A DNA stretch of 33,057 bases from Kineosporia sp. A_224 (GTDB lineage: Bacteria > Actinomycetota > Actinomycetes > Actinomycetales > Kineosporiaceae). Of this stretch, positions 19,432 through 27,251 are shown one piece after another. A program made the translations under genes and the position numbers. Where the stretch lies: NCBI RefSeq assembly GCF_002198655.1, contig NZ_MWLN01000224.1:12882-45938 (forward strand), in the 5' to 3' direction. Positions within the stretch are counted from its first letter, which is position 1. The number at the start of each line of letters is the position of its first letter. The notes below the pieces were generated by a model. It did not search any database and was not told where the DNA came from. It saw only the letters and a program-made list of their open reading frames with translations.

Positions 19432-21510
19432 ATGAGCGACACGACGAACCGCCGTCCGAAGGACCGGCCGTGGGTCATGCGGACCTACGCCGGCCACTCG
19501 AGCCCGGCGGAGTCCAACGCGCTGTACCGGCGCAACCTCGCCAAGGGCCAGACCGGGCTGTCGGTCGCCTTCGACCTGCCGACCCAGACCGGCTACGACC
19601 CCGACCACGTGCTCGCCCGCGGCGAGGTCGGCAAGGTCGGCGTGCCGGTGTCGCACGTCGGGGACATGCGCGCGCTCTTCGACGGCATCCCGCTGGCGCA
19701 GATGAACACGTCGATGACGATCAACGCGACGGCGATGTGGCTGCTCGCGCTCTACGAGGTCGTCGCGGCGGAGCAGGGCGCGGACGTCGCGGCGCTCGCG
19801 GGGACGACGCAGAACGACATCATCAAGGAGTACCTGTCGCGGGGCACGTACGTGTTCCCGCCCGGGCCGAGCCTGCGGCTCATCACCGACATGGTCGCCC
19901 ACACGGTCGCCGACCTGCCGCAGTGGAACCCGACGAACATCTGCAGCTACCACCTCCAGGAGGCGGGCGCGACGCCCGTGCAGGAGGTCGCGTTCGCGAT
20001 GTGCACGGCCATCGCCGTGCTCGACGCCGTGCGGGCGAGCGGCCAGGTGGACGACGCCCGGTTCGGCGAGGTCGTCCAGCGGATCTCGTTCTTCGTCAAC
20101 GCAGGCGTGCGGTTCGTCGAGGAGCTGTGCAAGATGCGCGCCTTCGTCGAGCTGTGGGACGAGATCACCCGGGACCGCTACGGCGTGACCGACGCGAAGC
20201 AGCGCCGGTTCCGGTACGGCGTCCAGGTGAACTCGCTCGGGCTCACCGAGGCGCAGCCGGAGAACAACGTTCAGCGGATCGTCCTGGAGATGCTCGCCGT
20301 GACGCTCTCCAAGAAGGCCCGGGCGCGCGCCGTCCAGCTGCCGGCCTGGAACGAGGCGCTCGGACTGCCCCGGCCGTGGGACCAGCAGTGGTCGCTGCGG
20401 ATCCAGCAGGTGCTCGCCTTCGAGTCCGACCTGCTCGAGTACGAGGACCTCTTCGACGGGTCGGTCGTCGTCGAGCGCCTCACGGCCGAGGTCCTCGACG
20501 GCGCACGCGCCGAGATCGACCGGATCCAGGCGATGGGCGGCGCCGTCGCGGCCGTCGAGAGCGGCTACATGAAGTCGGCGCTCGTCGCCTCGCACGCCCT
20601 GCGCCGGCAGCGGGTGGAGTCCGGCGAGGACGTCGTCGTCGGGGTCAACCGGTTCACGACGACCGAGCCGAACCCGCTCACCGCGGACCTCAGGACGGCG
20701 ATCCAGACCGTCGACCACGCCGTCGAGGCGCACGCCGTCGAGGCGGTGCGGGCCTGGCGCGCGCAGCGGGACGCGACCCCGGAGGGCCGGGAGGCCGCCG
20801 AGAACGCGCTGCGCCGCCTCGTCGAGGACGCGAAGACCGACACCAACCTCATGGCCGCGAGCCTGGAGTGCGCCCGGGCCGGGGTGACGACGGGGGAGTG
20901 GTCGCAGGCGCTGCGCGGGGTCTTCGGGGAGTTCCGGGCACCGACCGGCGTGACCGGCGCGAGCCAGCCGGCGGCCGGGCTGTCGTCGGCCGGGACGACG
21001 ACCGCGGCGCTCACCGAGGCCGCCGACGCCGCAGGCCGCGAGCTCGCGGCCGTCCGGGAGGCGGTGCGCCGCACCGGCGAGGAGCTCGGCGGCCGGCTGC
21101 GGCTGCTCGTCGGCAAGCCGGGTCTCGACGGGCACTCGAACGGCGCCGAGCAGGTCGCCGTCCGCGCCCGGGACGTCGGGTTCGAGGTCGTCTACCAGGG
21201 CATCCGGCTCACCCCGGAGCAGATCGTCGCGGCCGCGGTCGCCGAGGACGTGCACTGCGTCGGGCTGTCGATCCTGTCGGGCTCGCACCTCGAGCTCGTG
21301 CCCGAGGTGCTCGCGGGCGTGCGGGCCGCCGGGCTGGACGACGTCCCCGTCGTCGTGGGCGGCATCGTGCCGCCGGACGACGCGGAGCTCCTCGTCGCGC
21401 AGGGCGTCGCGGCCGTCTTCACGCCGAAGGACTACGGGCTCACCGAGATCATGGGCCGCATCGTCGAGCAGATCCGCGCCGCGCGCGGCCTCGCCCCCCT
21501 TCAGGGCTGA
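19432..21510 (+). CDS. B12-dependent acyl-CoA mutase, ethylmalonyl-CoA mutase (MeaA/Ecm) type
   Basis: The enzyme rearranges the carbon skeleton of a branched dicarboxylic acyl-CoA by an adenosylcobalamin radical route. The likely reaction is (2R)-ethylmalonyl-CoA to methylsuccinyl-CoA. The 692-residue single chain has the catalytic barrel first (RTYAGHSSPAESNALYRRN, FDLPTQTGYDPDH, TINATAMWLL, FPPGPSLRLITDM) and the B12-binding domain last. DGHSNG at 566-571 includes the cobalt-ligating His568, followed by LSILSGSH and VVGGIVPPDD. It lacks the long N-terminal extension of heterodimeric methylmalonyl-CoA mutases. No crotonyl-CoA carboxylase/reductase is in the window, so substrate assignment rests on sequence resemblance. 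Start at 19432 follows GGGAGG. Confidence 0.88.
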   Translation: MSDTTNRRPKDRPWVMRTYAGHSSPAESNALYRRNLAKGQTGLSVAFDLPTQTGYDPDHVLARGEVGKVGVPVSHVGDMRALFDGIPLAQMNTSMTINATAMWLLALYEVVAAEQGADVAALAGTTQNDIIKEYLSRGTYVFPPGPSLRLITDMVAHTVADLPQWNPTNICSYHLQEAGATPVQEVAFAMCTAIAVLDAVRASGQVDDARFGEVVQRISFFVNAGVRFVEELCKMRAFVELWDEITRDRYGVTDAKQRRFRYGVQVNSLGLTEAQPENNVQRIVLEMLAVTLSKKARARAVQLPAWNEALGLPRPWDQQWSLRIQQVLAFESDLLEYEDLFDGSVVVERLTAEVLDGARAEIDRIQAMGGAVAAVESGYMKSALVASHALRRQRVESGEDVVVGVNRFTTTEPNPLTADLRTAIQTVDHAVEAHAVEAVRAWRAQRDATPEGREAAENALRRLVEDAKTDTNLMAASLECARAGVTTGEWSQALRGVFGEFRAPTGVTGASQPAAGLSSAGTTTAALTEAADAAGRELAAVREAVRRTGEELGGRLRLLVGKPGLDGHSNGAEQVAVRARDVGFEVVYQGIRLTPEQIVAAAVAEDVHCVGLSILSGSHLELVPEVLAGVRAAGLDDVPVVVGGIVPPDDAELLVAQGVAAVFTPKDYGLTEIMGRIVEQIRAARGLAPLQG

Positions 21511-21543
21511 GCCGCGCGCGGGCGCGAGCTGTCGGGCCCGACG

Positions 21544-22197
21544 TCACCAGCCGCGGCGGCGGGTGATGGTCAGCGCGGTGCCGAGGGTCTCCAGGAGCGC
21601 GAGCGAGGTGCGGATCATCCGGTCGGTCTCGGCCGGGCCCGTCTGGTCGGCCCACGACACGAGGTCGTGCCGCACCTCGTCGCGGACGGCGTCGAGATCG
21701 ATGCAGCGGCGCACGTAGCGGGTGCCGGCGTCCGGCTGCTCGAAGCCGCTCGCGAGGTCGAGGACCGCCGGGCCGAGGGCCGCGACGGTGTGCGCCGTCG
21801 CGACGACGGTGTAGGCGGCGGCGGCGCAGCGGACGTCGTCCGCGGCCGTCACCGGGATCGCGACGAGGGTCGGCCGGGTCGCCGGCGCGTGGTCGCGCAG
21901 GTCGGCGCTGAGCATCGCCCGGACGCCGGTGCACGAGGGGTCGACGGCCGCGACCGGCCACGGCTCGGTGGCCGCGGGGCCGGTCGGGAGGGGCACGACC
22001 GACCACCCGGAGGTCGCCCGCCGCAGCCAGCCCACGTAGGCGGCGCGCGAGGAGGCGGCCGTGACGTCGGCGAGGTGCTCGGTGACCTGCGAGCGGGCGT
22101 GCCACGTGATGCTGTCCAGGGCGGCGAAGAAGCCGAGCCGGCGGACCTCCGCCTGCACCCGGTGGTCCTCGACGCGGACGTCGTCCTGCTGGGTCAT
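21544..22197 (-). CDS. Protein of unknown function, downstream of the repeat array
   Basis: I do not recognise this 217-residue protein. It is soluble by composition, with no signal peptide or clear membrane helix. The N-terminal third is helical and charged (RLGFFAALDSITWHARSQV). The middle is Ala/Thr/Val-rich, and the C-terminal third has an Asp/Arg-rich helix pattern (RCIDLDAVRDEVRHDL) ending in basic TITRRRGW. The reading frame has normal codon use for the region. The ATG at 22197 fits GAGG nine bases upstream, while an in-frame ATG at 22203 is only three bases from it. The gene is convergent with the mutase and lies 86 bases from the nearest copy of the repeat array. Confidence 0.7.
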   Translation of the reverse strand: MTQQDDVRVEDHRVQAEVRRLGFFAALDSITWHARSQVTEHLADVTAASSRAAYVGWLRRATSGWSVVPLPTGPAATEPWPVAAVDPSCTGVRAMLSADLRDHAPATRPTLVAIPVTAADDVRCAAAAYTVVATAHTVAALGPAVLDLASGFEQPDAGTRYVRRCIDLDAVRDEVRHDLVSWADQTGPAETDRMIRTSLALLETLGTALTITRRRGW

Positions 22198-22594
22198 GGT
22201 CATGCGCCTCAGATCGGCCGTCCGGGTGGCCGGACGAACGCTCCGGGGTCGATCATCACCCGTTCGGCGTAACGTGCGGGCGCCGTCCTCTGGTGGGTCA
22301 AGCACGCTAGGGCCACTGGGTGGGGTGCGGGAGGCACCAGAGGTCGCCTCAGACGGGCACGCGGCTGGGGTTGGTGCCCGTCCTCTGGCGGGTCAAGCAC
22401 GCTAAAACGCACTTTTGAGGTGTTCTAGACACCAGAGGATGGAGGTGACGTGCATCCGTCACCAGAGGACGGTTCACGTCGGGTGCGGTTCCCGCCAGAG
22501 GACGCCCTTGTGCGGTGCACATCCCGCCAGAGGACGGCGGGCGAGATACGCGGGCGGGGCGAAGGCAGGGCGCTGGGGGACGGGGACGTAGCCG
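22198..22594. other. 397-bp non-coding region containing the repeat array
   Basis: No gene is supported between the unknown protein and the aminotransferase, which are both on the minus strand. Short frames across it are created by the repeats. Apart from the array, the gap holds an AT-rich patch at 22400-22430, unusual for this DNA. Confidence 0.75.
22283..22540. repeat. Array of seven copies of a bipartite motif, GTGY-N6-CR-CCAGAGG
   Basis: CCAGAGG occurs on the plus strand at 22337, 22432, 22462, 22495 and 22527, and on the minus strand at 22287-22293 and 22382-22388. In all seven copies GTGC (GTGT once) lies exactly eight bases before it, and the two bases before CCAGAGG are C then A or G. 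Most copies continue as ACGG. Copies 1/2 and 3/4 form two inverted pairs with identical geometry: 43 bases between the CCAGAGG blocks and 19 between the GTGY blocks, repeated 95 bp apart. The first 27 bases of the two pairs differ at one position. Copies 4 to 7 follow at 30, 33 and 32 bp. I do not know this element. Confidence 0.85.
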
Positions 22595-23785
22595 TCAGAC
22601 GGTCGGGGCGGGCCAGGCCTTCGACAGCCGGCGGACGACCTCGGTGAGCCGGTCGGCGGACGTCGCGAGGTTGACCCGGACGAAGCCGGTGTACCCGTCG
22701 CCGAAGTCGCGGCCCGGGTTGACGCTGACCTTGCCGTCGCGCAGCGCGGCGACGGCCGGGTCGGGCAGGTCGTAGGCGCGGGCGTCGACCCAGGCCAGGT
22801 AGGTGGCCTCCATCGGGGTCCAGCAGGCATCCGGCAGGTGGGCCGAGAGCAGGTCGCCGAAGAGGTCGCGCTGCGCGGCGAGGTGGGCCACGAGCGAGTC
22901 CAGCCACGGCTCGCCCTCGGTGTACGCGGCGACGGTCGCGACGATGCCGAGCGGGGAGAGGCCGTGGTTGGCGACGTGCGCGACGCCGGTGAGGGTCGCG
23001 AGGTCGGCGGCGTTCCCGGCGACGACCTGGGCGCACTTGAGGCCGGGGATGTTCCAGGCCTTGGACGCCGCGACGATCGTCGTCACGTGGTCCGCCGTGC
23101 CCTCGACGGCGGCGTACGGGGTGTGGACCGCGCCGGGCAGCGCGAGCGGGGCGTGGATCTCGTCGCTGAGGACACGGCCGCCCTCGTAGCGGGTCACGAC
23201 ATCGCGCAGGCCGGCGAGCTCGGCGGGGGTGAAGGCGCGGCCGAGCGGGTTGTGCGGGGCGGCGAGGAGCACGGTCCGGGCGCCGGCCGCGAACGCGGCG
23301 TCGACGGCGTCGAGGTCGAGCGCCGGGCGGCCCGCGTCGTCGACGACGCACGGCACCTGGACGACCTGCCGCCCGGCGAGCGGGACGACGTCGAGGAACG
23401 GCGGGTAGGTCGGGGTCGGGACGACGACCGGCGCGTCCGCGCAGAGGGTCTCGAGGACGAGCCGGACGCCGGCCATGACGTCACCGGTGGGCAGCACCCG
23501 GGCCGGGTCGACCTGCCAGCCGAACCGGCGGCCGAGGAAGGCGGCGGTCGCGGCGGGCAGGTCGGTGTGCTCGGGGAGCGCCGGGTAGCCGAACATGCCG
23601 CGGTCGACGGCGGCGCGGACGGCGGCCAGCACCGGCGGGCACGGCCGGCAGTCCATCTCGGCGACCCACGCGGGCAGCACGTCCGGGGGCTGGTAGGTCC
23701 ACTTCACCGACGCGGCGGCGCGCAGCTCCGCGTCCGGGACGTCGAAGTCGCACAGCGCGGCGGCGGGCACGGGATCGGCGGTCAC
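22595..23785 (-). CDS. PLP-dependent aminotransferase / C-S lyase, MalY/PatB type
   Basis: This fold-type I PLP enzyme belongs to the MalY/PatB group, whose characterised members act as cystathionine beta-lyases or related C-S lyases. The 396-residue protein has the early WTYQPPDVLPAWVAEMD motif typical of the group, PTPTYPPFL, and the APHNPLGR loop. The PLP-binding Lys242 lies in AASKAWNIPGLKCA, and the phosphate or carboxylate arginine is near FVRVNLA. The GTG at 23785 lies six bases after a GAGACT hexamer (23792-23797) with no ribosome site, suggesting a leaderless message. Its 3' end faces the repeat array. Whether it acts as lyase or transaminase cannot be settled from sequence. Confidence 0.9.
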   Translation of the reverse strand: MTADPVPAAALCDFDVPDAELRAAASVKWTYQPPDVLPAWVAEMDCRPCPPVLAAVRAAVDRGMFGYPALPEHTDLPAATAAFLGRRFGWQVDPARVLPTGDVMAGVRLVLETLCADAPVVVPTPTYPPFLDVVPLAGRQVVQVPCVVDDAGRPALDLDAVDAAFAAGARTVLLAAPHNPLGRAFTPAELAGLRDVVTRYEGGRVLSDEIHAPLALPGAVHTPYAAVEGTADHVTTIVAASKAWNIPGLKCAQVVAGNAADLATLTGVAHVANHGLSPLGIVATVAAYTEGEPWLDSLVAHLAAQRDLFGDLLSAHLPDACWTPMEATYLAWVDARAYDLPDPAVAALRDGKVSVNPGRDFGDGYTGFVRVNLATSADRLTEVVRRLSKAWPAPTV

Positions 23786-23824
23786 GGCCGCAGTCTCGCA
23801 CCCGGCGCCGCCGCCCGGCGAGCC

Positions 23825-24808
23825 TCAGAACAGGACGGCGGCCGGCTCGGTGAGCTGCGTGACGAGCCCGAGGACGTCGTCCGCGCAGCCCCACGCCACA
23901 GTGAGCCCGATGCCGCCGTGGCCGTAGCAGTGCACGACCGGCGCCGGTCGCCCGTCGTCGTCCGTGCGGCGCTCGACCTCGACCCGGACCGACGGCCGCG
24001 CCGGGCGCAGCCCGACCCGGTGCGCCCGGACCGGCAGCGTCGCGATCTCGGGGACGACGGCGGTGGCCCGGGCGAGGATCGCCGAGGCGGTCCGCGGGTC
24101 GGGGGTGGTGTCCCACTCGCCGTCCGCCAGGGTGCCGCCGACGACGAGGTCGCGGCCGCGGGGGACGACGAACGTCAGGTCGCCGTCGGCGCCGTCCTCG
24201 TCGCACCACCAGTGGGTGAGCCCCGGGTCGTCCAGGACGACGACCTGGCCGCGCACCGGGTGCACCGACGGGTCGGCGGCGAGCATCCGGGCGGCGACGC
24301 CGGTGCAGTTCACGACGACCCCGCGGCCGGGGAGCGCGGCCAGCGGCAGCCGGGTCAGGCTGCCGCCGGCGGCCTTCAGCCGGGCGACGAGGTAGGGCAG
24401 GTAGTGGCCGGTGTCGACGAGCGGTAGGGTCGTCGCCCACGAGCGGGTCCAGCCGACCGGGGGCTGCGCGACCGGGTGCGGGTCGACGAGGTCGTGCAGC
24501 GGGGCGAACCACGGCGGCTCGGCGGCGGCCCGGCGGCGCAGCACCTGACCGGGCATGACCCGCACGCCGGTGCGCTCGTCGTCCGCCAGCGCGGTGAGCT
24601 CCGCGTGCGTGGCGCGGGCCCAGCGGAGGACGTCCGCGACCGGTTCGACGAGCGCCGGCATCCAGAGCCCGCCGGCGACCGCCGACGTCGTCTCGGGCGG
24701 CAGGTCGCGCGCGAGCACGTCGACCTGGTGGCCGGCCTCGGCCAGCCGGACGGCGCACGTCAGCCCGACGACCCCCGCGCCCACGACGACGACCCGTTGC
24801 ACGCTCAC
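23825..24808 (-). CDS. D-amino-acid oxidase-family FAD oxidoreductase
   Basis: The protein should oxidise a D-amino acid, or a related amine such as glycine, to an imino acid with FAD. It has the N-terminal dinucleotide motif VVVVGAGVVGLTCAVRLAEAG. The substrate-carboxylate arginine region is RVGLRPARPSVRVE, and the C-terminal FAD signature is HCYGHGGIGLTVAWG. At 327 residues it is close to the usual size. The start is uncertain. GTG at 24808 is used here. GTG at 24802 lies six bases after CACGAT and would fit a leaderless transcript, giving 325 residues. The aminotransferase gene follows, which suggests shared amino-acid metabolism, but the substrate is unknown. Confidence 0.9.
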   Translation of the reverse strand: MSVQRVVVVGAGVVGLTCAVRLAEAGHQVDVLARDLPPETTSAVAGGLWMPALVEPVADVLRWARATHAELTALADDERTGVRVMPGQVLRRRAAAEPPWFAPLHDLVDPHPVAQPPVGWTRSWATTLPLVDTGHYLPYLVARLKAAGGSLTRLPLAALPGRGVVVNCTGVAARMLAADPSVHPVRGQVVVLDDPGLTHWWCDEDGADGDLTFVVPRGRDLVVGGTLADGEWDTTPDPRTASAILARATAVVPEIATLPVRAHRVGLRPARPSVRVEVERRTDDDGRPAPVVHCYGHGGIGLTVAWGCADDVLGLVTQLTEPAAVLF

Positions 24809-24884
24809 ATCGTGCCCTGTCGGCAGCGCGAGCGGCAGTCCGAGCCGAAACCGGATGATCCGGCGGGGTGACCGGTGTCCGGGG

Positions 24885-25700
24885 TCAGGGCGCGGCGGTG
24901 AAGCCGTAGCCGGTGTCGCCGCGCATGAGGGTGAGCCGGTCGCCGTCCACGGTGGCGGTGATCGCGGGGCCCGTGAGGAAGTCACGCAGGAGCGAGTCCT
25001 GCACCGACGCGTCCTGGTCGCAGTCGCCGGTGGCTCCCTCGGGACGTCGGAGGTCGGTCACGGTCACGGTGTCGCCGTCGACGCGGTACGCGCCGGTGAC
25101 GTCGAGGCAGCCGGCGTTCCCGGTGAGGTCGCCGCCGTCCAGGCGCAGGAAGGAGCCCTCGACGACGCTCGAGGCCGACTCACCGGCGAAGGCGGTGTCG
25201 AGCACCCACCGGGTGCCCTCGAGCGGTCTGTCGACGACCGGGGCCTCCCGCCCGAAGGTCAGCTCGACGCCCTCGCCGGTGAGGACGAGCCGGTCGCCGG
25301 TGACGGTAGCCCGCGTCACGGCGGCGAACGCGTCGAGGTAGCCGCGTTCGAGCGCGGAGACGGCGGGATCCATGCACGCCATCTCGGTCATCGCGATGCT
25401 GCCCGGCCGGAAGCCGCTGCCGGACGCCGCCACGTCGCCGGAGTAGGAGTTGCACGCGGCCCGCCCGCTCACGGCCCTGCCCTCGACCGTGAGCGTCACC
25501 GGCGACCCGTCGACGAGGACCAGTGCACCGGCCGGCCCCGTGCCCGACGTCAGGACCCAGTCGCCGTCCGGACCCGCGGCCGCCGGCTGCGTCGACAGGG
25601 CATCGCCCCCGCCGCACGCCGTGAGGGCCAGCGCGGCGAGGGCGAGGGCGAGGAGCAGGCGCGGCCGCCGTGCGGGCCGGCCGGAGCGGTTGCGGGACAT
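24885..25700 (-). CDS. Lipoprotein with two META (HslJ-like) domains
   Basis: The 271-residue protein has a basic N-terminus, a hydrophobic signal segment and the lipobox LTAC with Cys29 as the lipidation site. It should therefore be anchored on the outer face of the cell membrane. Two META-type domains follow. The first, at about 45-155, has GRAACNSYSGDV and MTEMAC. The second, at about 160-265, has LEGTRWVLD, GNAGCLDVTGAY and a later paired cysteine in GDCDQD. META domains occur in stress-linked outer-membrane or surface proteins such as HslJ; their biochemical role is not defined. The ATG at 25700 follows GGAAGGGTGG. The signal peptidase gene lies upstream on the same strand. Confidence 0.88.
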   Translation of the reverse strand: MSRNRSGRPARRPRLLLALALAALALTACGGGDALSTQPAAAGPDGDWVLTSGTGPAGALVLVDGSPVTLTVEGRAVSGRAACNSYSGDVAASGSGFRPGSIAMTEMACMDPAVSALERGYLDAFAAVTRATVTGDRLVLTGEGVELTFGREAPVVDRPLEGTRWVLDTAFAGESASSVVEGSFLRLDGGDLTGNAGCLDVTGAYRVDGDTVTVTDLRRPEGATGDCDQDASVQDSLLRDFLTGPAITATVDGDRLTLMRGDTGYGFTAAP

Positions 25701-25807
25701 CGGGTCCACCCTTCCGTGGGCGCCCGGCGGGCGCCGTCCGCTCCGAGGACGCCGCGACGCGGCACCCTGTTGCACAGGCGTCCGGTCCGGTCGGGGCGGA
25801 CCGAGGT

Positions 25808-26395
25808 TCAGGGCCTGCCGGTGTCGCGCAGCGTCGTGTCCATCGGGCCGAAGCCGCCGGGCGGCCACAGCCGGAAGCCGACCGTGCCGACGACCGCCGA
25901 GACCGGCAGCGTGCCGCCGGTGCCGTCGTCCGTGCGCGAGCGGGAGTCGACCGAGACGCCGCGGTTGTCCCCGACGAGGAAGACCCGCCCGGCGGGCACG
26001 GTCACGTCGAACGGGGCACCGCCCTCGACGGTGGTGCCGTCCGCGGCCCGCACGCGCGGCGCGCCGGCCTTTCCGCCGAGCGCGACGCCGTCCACGGTGA
26101 TCCGGGCGTCGGCGTCGCAGCAGACGACGCGCTGCCCGGCGGTCGCGACGACCCGCTTGACGACGAGCGTCGTCCCGCCGTCCGGCGACCACTGCGGGGC
26201 GTCGACGACGACGACGTCACCGACGCCCGCCGTCCGGTCCTTCGAGTCGGCGAGGAACCGGTCGCCCGGCGCGATCACCGGCACCATCGACGGGGTCGCG
26301 ACCGCGACGAGCCGGTACCGGTAGGCCGTGTACCCGAGCCCGGCGGCGAGGGTGACGGCGACGAGCGTGGCGACGACCCGCAGGAGGCGGCGCAC
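25808..26395 (-). CDS. lepB: Signal peptidase I (short form)
   Basis: This membrane serine protease cleaves signal peptides from exported proteins. The 195-residue protein has one N-terminal membrane helix (7-25). The catalytic Ser36 is in TPSMVPVIAPGD, the general-base Lys80 is in VVKRVVATAG, and the GDNRGVSVDSR box is near residues 145-155. It is shorter than E. coli LepB and has a single membrane anchor, as is common in Gram-positive bacteria. The GTG at 26395 is one base after the nucS stop (TGAGGTG), so translation is likely coupled to nucS. Although the segment between Ser36 and Lys80 is short, all catalytic boxes are intact. Confidence 0.9.
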   Translation of the reverse strand: MRRLLRVVATLVAVTLAAGLGYTAYRYRLVAVATPSMVPVIAPGDRFLADSKDRTAGVGDVVVVDAPQWSPDGGTTLVVKRVVATAGQRVVCCDADARITVDGVALGGKAGAPRVRAADGTTVEGGAPFDVTVPAGRVFLVGDNRGVSVDSRSRTDDGTGGTLPVSAVVGTVGFRLWPPGGFGPMDTTLRDTGRP

Positions 26396-26396
26396 C

Positions 26397-27092
26397 TCAG
26401 AAGAGCCGGTGCTCGGACGTGTCGTGGCCGCGCAGGGTGTCGTAGTCGACGGTGACGCAGCGGATCCCGCGGTCGGTCGCGAGGACGCGCGCCTGCGGCT
26501 TGATCTCCTGCGCCGCGAAGACGCCGGCCACGGGGGCGAGGAGCGGGTCGCGGTTGAGCAGCTCGAGGTAGCGGGTCAGCTGCTCGACGCCGTCGATCTC
26601 GCCGCGGCGCTTGACCTCGACGGCGACCGAGGCGCCCTTCGCGTCGCGCAGGAGCAGGTCGACCGGGCCGATCGCCGTCGGGTACTCGCGGCGCACGAGG
26701 GTGTACCCCTCGCCGAACGTGTGGACGTGCTCGGCGAGCAGCTCCTGCAGGTGCGCCTCGACCCCGTCCTTGACCAGGCCGGGGTCGACGCCGAGCTCGT
26801 GCGTCGAGTCGTGGAGCACCTCGTGGAGGTGGACGACGAGCCGGTCGTCGGTCTTGCCGTGCTGGACGGTCCAGACCTGCTCGATGCCCGCGGCCTTCGC
26901 GGCGTCGTCCGGCTCGGCGACGGTGAGCTTGGCCGGGGGGCTCATCCAGTTCAGCGGCTTGTACGAGCCGCCGTCGGAGTGGACGAGCACCGACCCGTCG
27001 GCCTTGACGAGGAGCAGGCGGGTCGCGAGGGGCAGATGGGCGGAGAGCCGGCCGGCGTAGTCCACGGAGCAGCGGGCGATGACGAGGCGCAC
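26397..27092 (-). CDS. nucS: Mismatch-specific endonuclease NucS/EndoMS
   Basis: NucS cuts both strands at mismatched bases and replaces MutS/MutL repair in most actinobacteria. The 231-residue protein has the N-terminal DNA-binding and dimerisation domain with the SYKPLNWM motif (43-50). The C-terminal RecB-like nuclease domain has a PD-(D/E)xK set readable as Asp145, Glu159 and Lys161 ([16 protein letters not shown]). The last residues, HRLF, resemble the beta-clamp-binding end reported for this family. The GTG at 27092 has a TACCCT box exactly seven bases upstream and no ribosome site. nucS also lies a few genes after murA in mycobacteria, so the neighbourhood is conserved. Confidence 0.95.
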   Translation of the reverse strand: MRLVIARCSVDYAGRLSAHLPLATRLLLVKADGSVLVHSDGGSYKPLNWMSPPAKLTVAEPDDAAKAAGIEQVWTVQHGKTDDRLVVHLHEVLHDSTHELGVDPGLVKDGVEAHLQELLAEHVHTFGEGYTLVRREYPTAIGPVDLLLRDAKGASVAVEVKRRGEIDGVEQLTRYLELLNRDPLLAPVAGVFAAQEIKPQARVLATDRGIRCVTVDYDTLRGHDTSEHRLF

Positions 27093-27099
27093 CCGAGGG

Positions 27100-27105
27100 A
27101 GGGTA
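27100..27105 (-). promoter_or_regulatory. -10 box of leaderless nucS promoter
   Basis: TACCCT on the minus strand fits TANNNT and ends exactly seven bases before the GTG at 27092. Confidence 0.6.
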
Positions 27106-27251
27106 GTCGGACGACGGGGCCCGCCGGGGGAGGGGAGGCCGGGGAGTGTGGCGTGCGCCGCATTCTCGGGCACCCGGGAGAGGGGGTCGGTGCGCCACGA
27201 TCGAATCGGCCGGGGCTCTGCCCGGTCGCGTCCGTCCAGGAAGGGACCACC

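Noticed and set aside
21531-21542. 12-bp palindrome GTCGGGCCCGAC between the mutase and the unknown gene as a terminator.
   Set aside because: It has no loop and no U-run. Such GC palindromes are expected by chance in this composition.
22283-22540. CRISPR array, because direct copies are 30-33 bp apart.
   Set aside because: The conserved block is only about 7-12 bases, the copies occur on both strands, spacing is irregular overall and no cas gene is present.
22450-22647. Short plus-strand frame with repeated Pro-Glu-Asp-Gly.
   Set aside because: The repeats are a by-product of the nucleotide motif, the frame runs into the aminotransferase gene and has no ribosome site.
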